Origin: Pseudoalteromonas rubra
GTDB taxonomy: Bacteria > Pseudomonadota > Gammaproteobacteria > Enterobacterales > Alteromonadaceae
Length of the DNA stretch: 64,000 nucleotides
Assembly (NCBI RefSeq): GCF_005886805.2
Contig: NZ_CP045430.1
Coordinates: 186,001-250,000, forward strand
Reading direction: 5' to 3'
This document shows positions 41,045 to 53,000 of this stretch, piece by piece. A model generated the notes under the pieces. It saw only the letters and a list, made by a program, of their open reading frames with translations, did no database searches and was not told where the DNA came from. The translations under genes and the position numbers were made by a program. The first letter of the stretch is position 1, and each line of letters begins with the position of its first letter.

Positions 41045-44000
41045 CTACAAATTGTAGTAACTCTCTATTATTTCTATAACCCTATCGACTTGCTGATACT
41101 GCAAAATCGACAAGTGAGTGCCCTCAACTTCATGGGCATTCACATTGGCATACAAGGTTTGCCAGCCCATATCAGTTGAGAGCCTTCGGCCTTCAAACTC
41201 CCGGGTTTGACTGGCTTTGATCACGGTCAGCGGACAACTTAGCTCTGACCCCAGGTGCACTTCTGCCAGTAACTGACCACGAAACACGGCCTGAAGGCGT
41301 GATAACTGTTCAGCTGTAAAGTGATAACCTGACTGAGCCATGACATCCACTAGGCTTATGGTTTGCTGTGTAAGAGTCTCAGCTCTGAGTACGCGAAGCT
41401 GTTCCGCTTTCAAGCTCAGTCCAAAGAATTCATTGAGATTCTCCAGCATCAACTGATCTGCTTCTGCGGCCGAAATCGACACTGAGCTATGCGTTGGTCT
41501 TGGTGTATCCAGTATGGTTATTGACGACACAGCGACACTCTGCGCCTGTCCTTCAGGCAGGGAGTTCTTGTCCAGCTGCTGCGCCATTGCCAGTGCGATA
41601 AAGCTGCCAAACGAATGACCAATAAGATGCACAGAACCGATCTGCACCTTCCCGAGTGCTAACAAGTAATGCTGCGCCGTTGCATCAACCGACCCAACGA
41701 CATCCGGGTTATGTGCGATCAGATCTGGCTGCAGGCCATAGACAGGGACCTGTTTATCTAACCCCTGTACTAATGCCTGAAAGGCCATCAGTAGACCACC
41801 TGCACCGGCTATCAACACCACAGGTGTAACGCCTGGACTGCCAGCTTGCAGGCATAACAAACTTTGAAGTTCCACAGGATGTTGCTGACTGGCTTGCTGA
41901 AAATCGCTTAAAGCCTGCGCGAGCGCATCAATACGGGTATGTTGCAGCAGCAAGGCTATGGGTACCTGGGCTTTGAGTACATCACACAGTTCAGTATGCA
42001 ATCGCATGAGCAATAACGAATGGCCACCCAGTGCAAAAAAGTCATCACTGAGCCCCACCTGCGAACACTGCAACAGTTCGCCAAGATAGTCACATAAGTG
42101 ACGCTCTAGGGGCGTGGTTGGGGCAACATACTGTTCGGGCTCGGCCAACATTAGTGTGCCAGCCTCACTGGCAAGTACTTTTCTGTCGAGCTTGCCGTTG
42201 TGGTTATGGGGTAGCTGTGCGCGGACGATTATCCACTGTGGCACCATATAAGTGGGCAAATGCTCAGCCAGTGCCGCTTTAAGCCCCGAAACATCAGGCT
42301 CAAGCGCAGACTCAACGAAGGCTACCAGCTGATCGCCGTTGTGCTGATCTCGTTTCACAATTACAACACTGGCAGACACCGCTTCCTGTGCCAACAAAGT
42401 CCTTTCTATTTCGCTCAGTTCAATGCGATAGCCGCGAATTTTTACCTGCTCATCCAGACGTCCTAAAAAGTGCAACGCTCCGTCAATCACTCGCACCTTA
42501 TCACCGGTTTTATAACAGCGCGTTTGAGTGTGGGGATTGAGCACAAAGGCTTTGTCTGTTTTCTCTTTATCACCCAAATAGCCAAGTGCCAGTGCCTCGC
42601 CACTGACATAAAGCTCTCCGGCAACGTAATCCGGCAAGAGTCTGAACTCGCTGTCCAGCACATGTGCCTTGAGGCCGGCCAGTGGCTGACCAATTGGCAC
42701 GGATTCGCCCTGATAACGCGTCACATCCTGAAGCGTGGCAGAAATGGTGGTTTCAGTCGGCCCATAAGCATTGATAACTCGAATAGCCGAGCCATAATGG
42801 CCCTGCCAGGCGCGCAGTGCCGCACTTTGCATTTGCTCACCGCCGACTGTAATGATCCGCATGCATGAACCAAAATCGACTGGATTGGCCGCCAGCTGCT
42901 GCCAGTAAGCCGTTGGCAAACTCATCAGGCTCAGATCGGCATTACGCGCCAGTTCGGCCAGCGCCTGACTATCAAGCAACTGTTTCTGTTCGGCCATCAC
43001 CAGGGTTGCGCCACTGAGTAAAGTACAAAACACTTCTTCTGCAAAAACATCAAAACTGCAACTGGCAAATTGCAGGTAGTTGTCGGCCGGCGTAATAGCG
43101 TAATTGCTTTGCAAGCACGCCACATAATTGAGCACACTGCGATGAGCAACTTGTACCCCTTTTGGCTCACCCGTAGTGCCTGAGGTGTAAATCACATAAC
43201 AAGGAGCGGTGCTATTGCACGTGTGCTGTACACAGTCGCCTGACTCAGCTGAAATATCAGCCTCACAGGCTGCCAAATCAATTAGCGGGCAAGCAGGCAT
43301 ATCTCCAAGCCAGTCTTGATCTGTGCTGATCAACAGGGCGGCTCCTGCATTAGAGAGCATATACTGACGCCTTTGCTCAGGTAGTGCTGGTGCGATCGGT
43401 AAATAGGATGCGCCAAGCTTGAGTGCGGCCAGAATCGCAATGACCAATTGTGGGCCCTGCTCCAAACATATCGCAATCACAGCCTGATCGACGGGCAGTG
43501 AATACCGAGACATCAGGTAATTTGCCAGTCGACCGGCGGCCTCATCCAGCTCGCCATAGGTCAGTGTCTGAACGGGGAGCTTCGTCCCCGCCTGATAAAA
43601 GCGAATAGCGGTGTTTTGCTTGTTACTGGCCGTAACCTGACCAAACGCCTGCTGCAACGTCTGATGATGAACAGCCTGTTTGCTCGCACCGGGCAGCTCG
43701 AAATACGGTAGCTGGGTAGTTTGGTCTGGCCTCACCAACGGCAACTGAGCCAGCGTACTATCCGGTGCCTCCATGAAGGCAGTCAGTAAATCCGCTATCA
43801 AGCTCAGGCTCCGGCGCGCCTGCTGCGCGGTTAACATCGCGTCACGGTAGCACAGCGTTAGTGAAAGCTGTTTTGCAACACCAACTGCAAGCGTTATTGG
43901 ATAATGCGTCTGGTCCCGCTCCGAGCATATTGTGACTTTAAACGGCGCGGTGTTTTCAGCCAACGGATCACTAGGGTAATTTTCAAACACATAAAGGGCA

Positions 44001-47000
44001 TCAAACAAATCACTGCTGTTGTCAATCTGGCTCCATTGCTGGATCTGTGACAGTGGCGTATGTGCATGTTGCGCCAGTGATCCCTGCAACTCTTTGATCT
44101 GCGCAAGATAGTCATTGACCGACAAGTGCCCTGGGGTATGAATCAACACCGGCTGAGTATTGATGTACAAGCCGACCCGCTCTGCGACTCGAGGCAAAGA
44201 CTCGGGACGTCCGGAAACAGTCTGACCGAACAGCACGTAGTCACTCTGGCAACAAGTACGCAACCAATAGGCCCACGCCCCCTGAACTACCTGATTAAGC
44301 GTTAGTCCACGTTGCTTCGCAAACGCGCTGAGCTGAGCAGTAAAGTCCGTACTCAATGTTTCTGTCAGCTCACTGACGCTGTGATTGTTTCCATCTGTGA
44401 TGGCCAGATGCTCTGTCACCAGCGTTGGCGTATCGATCTGCGCGAGTTGCTGTTGCCAGAATGCTTGCTCTGCATGCACATCCCGGCTTTCAAGATATTC
44501 AACATAATCGCGGAACGGATCCATGACAGATTTCACCATCCGGGTTTGCACTCTCGCACGGTAGTGCTCAACCAGCTCAGCAAACAGCACGGGCAAGGAC
44601 CAGCCATCCATGATCATATGATGATACGTCCAGACAAACCCATGACAATGCTCGCCAAACGGCACCAGCCTCAGGCGCATGCAAGGCGCACCTTGTAAAT
44701 CGATGGGATGTCGATATTCCTGCGCAGCCACCTGTGTCAGACAGGCTTCCACTGTGTCGTCATAAGGCTGCGGCTCATCAATTTGCAAAGGAACAGAGCA
44801 CTGCTCAAATACCACCTGAACAGGCTGATTAGGGGTGACAAAAAAGGCCGTACGCAGAATTGAATGACTGGCTACCAGTTGCGCCCAGGCATAGGCGAAG
44901 GCCTCAGTATCTAAAGCCCCGTCCAGTAACATCACTGACTGCTCGAGATAGGCGCTGTTATCAGCACCTTGTGCATGAAACCACATGCCTTGCTGCAGAG
45001 GCGTCATTGGATAGATATCGGCAACACTTTGTCCTGCTTTGTCCAGCAATTGATCCAGTTGCAGTCTGTCGAGCTGCGGTAACAGAGGAAAGTCACTGGG
45101 TGTGTAACAGTGCTCTGTCTGCGCAAAACAATGCGCAAGTACTTCTTCAATGGCCTGCTCAAAACGCGTGCTCAGCTGCCTGGCATCTTGTTCAGAATAA
45201 TAATCAGATGCGCACTCCAGCGTCACTGACAAACAGCCGCTCGTCACCGCCGCGGTAATTTGTAATGCCCCGAACACGTTATCCAGCTCGCTGCGCAGCA
45301 AGCCTGTGGACTCAGTGGCGTCACCAAGCAAGCCATTGTGCTGCAAGACCGTATCAAGCTGCCCCAGATAGTTGAAAAAGACCTGTTCACGGGTAGTTAT
45401 ATTCAATGAATCCCTGATCTGAGGCTCCGGGTGGGCATGGCGCAAAGCGCCAAACTCGCTGCCATGGCGGGTGGTCCAGGCAAGTTGTTCTTTAACAGCG
45501 CAGATAACCTCGGTCAGTGCCGACCCCGATACAACACTGCCACACGTTAAACGCAGCGGGAATAAAGCGGTTAACCAGCCAATGGTACGACTGGCATCCA
45601 GCGCACCTTGCAGCTGTGCACGACCATGGCTTTCGAGCATCACCACCTGATCTGTACACTGATAGTGACGTATCGCAAGCCACTGCCACGCACTGAGCAA
45701 TAAGGTTTGGATATTACTTCTGTACGGTCGGTTTGCCTCATTCAGCAGCTGCTGTGTTTGAGACTGGCTGAACTGTATTTTATTGATAATGGTTGTGGTC
45801 AGCTGACTGCCCGTAAAACTAGCGCCCAGCGGGCGTTGGCACCGGGAGACCGCCGCCGCATCCTGCCATCTGGCAAGATATTGGGTTTCCTGAGCGCGGT
45901 CCTGAAGATAAAACGCAATGGCATCCAGCGAAGCACTGGCTGGCAGTAACTGCACAGCCTGTCCGCTTTGAACCTGAGCGCAGGCCTGCTCAAGATCGGC
46001 CAGCAAAATACGCCAGGACACGCCATCAATGAGTAAATGATGAGCAATCACCAGTAGCCGATCAGCTTGTTCCGTGTCTGGTGTCACGATATGGCACATG
46101 TGCAACAAGGGGGAACCGTCAAAAGTAAACCCCGCCTGTGCCGGCGCACAGATCTCCGCCAGAGCATCCCGCCAGCAACTGCCTTTGGCGCTAAAGTCGT
46201 GAGCATGGCACACATCCGCGCTGTCGAGCTGCTCCATGATGTGTAATTGTTCCCCCCCTCTGACAGACAGTCTGAGCGCATCATGGCACTGTATCAGGCC
46301 CTGCACGGCATCGCATAAATGTGCATAAGAAACGGACTTATCTATGCTCAGCATGACCGCCTGGTTCCAGTGTTCGGGCACCGCAAAAGCCTGCTCGAAA
46401 AACCAGTGCTGGATTGGATGAGGGGTTAATTTTCCGACAAAATGCTGCTGTTCACATTCACACCCGGCTACGCTGGTTTGCGCTGTGTAGGTGATAAAGT
46501 TTGCAGCCAGCGCTTGTGCTGTACTGTGCGTAAAGATATCAGCCACAGAAATGGTAATATCCGCTGCTCTGGCCCGGCTGGCAAGCTGAATGGCCAAAAT
46601 AGAATCACCGCCACTGGCAAAAAAGTCATCCTGAGCTTGCAGGTCCGTTTTATTCAGCAATGACCGCATCAGCGTTAAAATCGGATTGTGCTCAGCGTTT
46701 GCTGTGCTGCTCGTCTCAACCGGTGTGATTTGTTCACCATCAGACTGCGCAGCCAACTGCGCCAGTGCACGATGATCAAGCTTGCCATGTGCAGTCAAAG
46801 GCAACGCGTGCAAAACCATAAATGCACTTGGCACCATGTAATCAGGCAAACGAGCACACAGTGCAGCACGCCAAACTTCACCGGAGTCGTGCTCCGATTG
46901 CGCAGCCTCAGGCACCACAAATGCCGTCAACTGTTTATTACCAGGGTGCGTTTGCGTTATCAATACTGCGCAGTCCGCAACACCAGCCTGCGCACGCAAC

Positions 47001-50000
47001 TGGTGTTCAATTTCAGCCAGCTCAATGCGATAGCCACGCAATTTAACCTGCGCATCATTACGCCCTATGTAGGCAATACGGCCATTATTGAGCCGCCGAA
47101 CCAGGTCACCACTGCGATAAACGCGTACACGTTCAGCGTTATCCAGTGTCAGTTCAATGAACTTTTCATCGCTCAGTTCAGGCTTATTCAGATAACCCAG
47201 GGCCAGCCCAGCGCCTGCAATATAGAGCTCTCCGACCATGCCGTCGGGCACGCTGCGACCGTGTTCATCAACAATGAAAATCGCACAATTGTCCACCGGC
47301 AGGCCAATATCCGGCTGCTGCTCACTGTGCCAGGTAACTTCACCTGAGGTTGCCACTACAGAAGCCTCTGTTGGCCCATAGTTATTGATTAATTTAAAAT
47401 TATGCTGACCACGGGCCGGGCTCAGCCTATCACCCCCGACTAACAAATACTTTAGCTTTGCCGGTGCAAAGGCTGAGTCTGCCAGCATGACTTCTGCAAT
47501 GGGCGTCGCCAGAAAACAATGGCTTACTCCCTCTTTGGTCAACAATGTTGACAATAAATGCGGATCATTCAGTTGCGCGCTACCGACAAACACCAGTTGT
47601 GCACAGGCGTTAAGATAAGGCCAAACTTCCCAGGTAGCCGCATCAAAGGCGATGTTGGCGGTCTGGCTGCCGACACTGTGCTGGTCCAGTGCAAAGGCAC
47701 GCTGATGCCAGTGACACAAGTTTATTAGTCCACTATGTGGGATCATAACGCCCTTGGGCTGCCCTGTGGTACCTGAGGTATAAATCACATAGGCAAGCTG
47801 ACCAGCTTCGATTGCTGGTAACGTCATTTGGGCATAGGTGGCACACTGCGCGTTCAGTTCAGGATTATCCAGCCATACCTGCTGGCAGTCCTGATAGGCC
47901 TCGAACTGACTGGTGAAGCGCATTTGCGTCAACAACCATCGACTGCCACTGTCGCTGACAATGTGCCTGATGCGTGCTTCGGGGTAATCCGCCGACACAG
48001 GCACATAGGCCCCACCGGCTTTGAGGGTCGCCAGCATGGCCACCACCAAATCGATACCGGCATCGCAACTGATCAGTACCCTTTGTTGTGACTTCAGACC
48101 CTGCCCAACCAGATACCTGGCCAAAGCGCTGGCCCGCGTATCAAGCTCACTATAGGTGAGCGTGCTATCCGCTTCGGGGTCCTTAATTGCCACTTTGTCG
48201 GGTGTCTGACGGGCAAACCGCGCGAGCTGCGCAACCAGCGTGGTGTGTTCGGACACACTGTGCGACTGCCCATTAATTGCCTGATAGCGCTGAAGCGTCA
48301 AAGGCACATCGGCGATACGAAGCTCGGTGTTATCCGCCAGTGCGTTGAGCATCACGTTAAACGCTTCGCTCATTCCCGCTATACTGGCGGCATCAAACAA
48401 ACCTGTGTTGTAACACCAGCTAAGACGCAGTCCGTCCTCAGTTTGTACCGCACTCAGTTCGATATCGAACTTAGCTGACACGGACACCGCTTGCTCCGGA
48501 TACACTTCTATATCAGCCAGTTGTAATTGTGTATCCAACCGGGGGTTAAGTGAAAAACTCAGCTGAAATACGCCCTGATGACTAAGGTCGCGTGACACAT
48601 TAAGCGCATCGAGGATCTGCTCGAAGGGCATTGCCTGATGGGCCTGAATGTCTATCATCAGTGCTTTTTGCTGGCTCAGCAGCTCACCGAAAGTCATGTG
48701 TGGCGTAAAGTGCGTACGAATTGGCAAGGTATTGATGAAAAATCCCACCAAAGGCTGCAACTGGCTTTGCTCCCTTCCCGAAAAAGGCGTACCAATTACC
48801 ACATCGTCGCAACAACTGTATTTACCCACAAATAATGCAAACGCAGTCTGCAACCAGGTAAACAAGGTGATATCGTTGTGGTGACACTGGGCTTCAATAG
48901 ATTCGAACTGCGACAGGTCAAGGTGTGCAATGTGTACTGCACCATGCGTATCCGGTGCATTGGTTCTGGCCCGATCCAGTGGCAACTGATGCAGTGGTGG
49001 TGCATCTGCCAGGTGCGCTAACCAAAAGTCTTTGTGTGCCTGCAAAGCTTCACCTTGCAGGGTCTCGCGCTGCCATTGTGCATACTCGGCGTATTGCAAT
49101 GGCAAAGGTTGCGACAGCAGCTCAGGTAGTGGCAGCCCCGTGACAAAGTGTTGATAGAATGCCGCCAACTCCGAAGTTAAAATCTCCAAAGAGTGTGCAT
49201 CCGCTGCGATATGATGCAAATTAACACGCAGTTGATGCAAGCTATCACTGCATGACATCAAGGTCAGCCGCACCATTATGTCCTGGCTCAGATCAAAGGT
49301 TTGCATGGCATCGTCGCGCTGTGCGCTAAGCCAACGTCGCTGCTGCGCCTCTGGTGCCAGAGCGCGTGCATCTATGTAGTGCAAAGGCAGTTCAAAATCG
49401 GGATTAAGCACCTGCTGCGGTCTGCCCGCTTCATCGAGCAGTATTTTACTGCGCAGCACCTGATGGCGTTCAATGATAGCCTGCCAGGCCTGCTTAAATG
49501 CAACCAGGTTTAATGGGCCCTGGAGAGTGAAAGCCGCGGGCATATGATACTGCGCTGAGTCAGGCGTCATGTGCTCGACTGTCCACAGTCGCGACTGCGC
49601 GAAAGACAAAGGCAAAGGTTGCATGGTCTGTGTACGTGGAATATCAAACGCCGAAGCACTTTGATCACCGGCTTGAGTGACCACTTTTGCCAGCTCAGCA
49701 ACACCCGGGTTCTGAAACACATCTTTTAATGTGACAGGCAGACTATGACGCTCCCTGAGCTGACTTACCAGCTGCGTGGCAAGCAAAGAATGTCCGCCCA
49801 GGCGGAAAAAATGGTCATCCAGGCCGACCTGCTCCACCCCCAGTAAACTCGAAAAGCACGCAGCAATTACATGTTCAGTATCCGTAGTTGGTGCACGATA
49901 CACCGCTTCTTGCTGCAAAACGTCCAGTGCCAGCAGCGCCTTTTTGTCTATTTTGCCATTGCTGGTCAGGGGTAAAGTGTCGACAACCACCACATTGGTG

Positions 50001-53000
50001 GGCAACATAAAGTCGGGCAGTGAGCTACGCAGATACGCTTGCAGCTGAGTCAGCGGCTCTGCCAGCTCAACACCGGGACACGGAACCACAAACGTGCTGA
50101 TCCGCGCACCTTGCTGGTCATTGCGGTTGAGTAATACGCTGACAGCTTGTAGTTGTGGATGCTGGCGCAGCTGATTTTCAATCTCTCCGAGCTCAATACG
50201 ATAACCACGCACTTTGACCTGATCGTCGGCCCGACTGATGTATGTCAGCTCGCCATCTGGCAGAAAACGCACCAGGTCGCCGGTTTTATACAGTTTTTTG
50301 TCACTTGATGCGGCGAACGGATCGGCGATAAAGCGCTCAGTATTGAGCGTTTCTCTTTGCCAGTAACCCCGGCACACCCCCTCACCACCGACATATAACT
50401 CGCCCACCGCCCCCATTGGCAACAGCTGTTGATGTTTGTCCAGGACATAACACGACGTGGTTGGAATAGCATGGCCGATATTACTCACCCCCAGCGCTAA
50501 ATCCGCTTGCGTGAGTCGCTTAAAGGTCACATGCACTGTGGTTTCGGTGATCCCGTACATGTTTATCAACTGGCAGATGTCGAATCGGTTAGCCCAGGGC
50601 CTGAGCTTGCCCGGCTGCAAAGCTTCTCCCCCGAAAATCACATAGCGCACCTGACAGCGCGCCTGATCCGCTTCGGGTAGTGCACACATCGCTGATTGCA
50701 GGACATAAAACGCACCGGGTGTCTGATTGAGTATTGTCACCTTCTCGTTCAGTAAACACTGAGCGAAGGCCTGGGTATCCTGGCTCACGGCCTTGCTGAC
50801 TACCACCAGTTTTGCGCCAAACAATAAGGCGCCATACATTTCCCAAACCGAAAAATCGAAGCAAAATGAATGGAACAAAGTCCACACATCATGCTCATCG
50901 AAGTCAAATAAAGCAGGTTCTACGTGTAATAGGCGCACTACATGACGGTGTTCTATCTGCACGCCTTTAGGACGGCCGGTGGTACCTGAGGTATAAATCA
51001 TATAAGCCAGGTGATGTGGCTCAATATCCAGTGCTAAGTTATCGCTAATCGCAACGCCATCGTAAAGGGCTTCATCGTCAATGTTGATGAGCTGCTCAGC
51101 GCAGGTGTCAAAGCGTGCCTGAGTATAGTTGTCGCAAATCAACCAGCGACTGCCAACATCACCGATGATGTATTCAATCCGGTCTCTGGGGTAATCCGGG
51201 TCAATGGGTACATACGCTGCCCCGGCTTTTAATATCGCCAGTAAAGTCACCACCATATTCACAGAGCGAGTGACACTAACGGGCAACATGGCTTGGGGTG
51301 TGATACCACATTTCACCAGCACTCTGGCAAGCCGGTTTGCCCGGTTGTTCAGCGCCTGATAACTCAAACGTTCCAGCTCATCGACCACCGCGATCCGCTG
51401 GCCAAAGCGCTCAACTTGCGCTTCGAACAGACTCACCAGCGTCTGGCTGGTATCCCAATGCGTGTCTGTGCATTGAGCATGTGCCAGAATAGCCTGAGTT
51501 TGCTGCTCGCTGAGTAACGCAACATGACCAACCTGCGTTTGCGGCGCGTCAACCAGCTGCTCCAGCATAACCGCGAAACTCTCAGCCCAGTGCGCTATGG
51601 TGTCGCTGCGATACAGATCGCTGTCGTACTTCCAGTTGAGCGTAAGTGAATGGGTCTCATTGTCCAGAATGGCACTGAGCTCCAGGTCACATTTTATGTC
51701 GATTTTGTCACTGCTGGCTGTTTGCTCTACCACACTTAAACCAGGCAGATTCAGAGTATGTGCCGATGTATTTTGTTCCAGCGTAAACAAAATCTGTACC
51801 AGCGGATGGTGGCTCATGTCACGCTCACACTGTAACGCCTCAACGACTTTATCGAACGGCACTTCCCGGTGCTCAAATACTGCCAGGATTTGCTCTTTTT
51901 GTTGCTGTAACCAGTCGTTAAAGCGCATTGACTCGGTGACTTTGGCCGGGATCACCAGCGTATTCACAAACAGGCCAATCAAGGGCGCTAACTCAGGGTG
52001 GTCGCGCCCCAGCACAGGCGTACCAACAACTACCTGCTCATTTTGCGTTAACCGGCCAACAAATAGCATAAAACTGCTGAGCAACCACATAAATGGCGTA
52101 ACCGATTGGCTGGCACACTGGGCCTGGATGCCGACAGCCAAGGATGGGCTCAGGGTCTGACGATAAACCCGGCCACAGTGTGATTGTACCGCCGGGCGAA
52201 CAAAGTCTCCGGGCAGAGATTGGATCGGATCCAGGTCTGACAGCGCTTGCTGCCAGAACGAGAGCTTGTTCGCCAGATACTCGGGTTTCAGAGTATTTTG
52301 CTGCCAGCTTGCGTAATCACCATACTGTATCTTCAGAGGTGCCAATTGAGGGGCTTTATCCTCGTTTAACGCTGCACGGTAAAGCGCTTCTAACTCTTTG
52401 ACCAACACCTGCATCGACGCGCCGTCGGACACGATATGGTGCATATTGAACGCCAGATAGTGAGTTTGCTGTTCAGATATCACTAAGGCTCGTAACAGTA
52501 CATCGTGCGTTAAATCAAATGGCCGAGCCAGAAACTCTGTCAGTTGGGTGCGGATTGTCTGCGCCCGTTCGGTCTCAGGCCAGGCGCTGGCATCGCGCCA
52601 CTCAAACGGCGTTTCAAATGCCTCTGTCACGTGCACAACAACGCCCTGATCACCTTGACTGTCGGCGATAAAATGACTGCGTAAAGCGTCATGACGGATG
52701 ATAAGGGCGTGGATGCTCGCCTGCAGCGCATTGATGTCCAGGTGGCCGGTAAGGACAAATTCAGCGGGCATATAGTACTGACTGCTGCCCTGTAACTGCT
52801 CGATGAACCACAGCCCCTGCTGAGCATAACTGGCAGGCAAAGGCAGTGAGCTATCGACTTTTGCTATCGTCGAATACGCGCCCGATACCCGCGCCTCCCC
52901 CTGCTGCTGTTGAAAATAGGCAATGATCTCAGCTTTATTCGCCACTATGCGCTGTTTGAGCTCATCCGGGAACGCGCCTTGTTGCTTAAATGCCAGTGCA

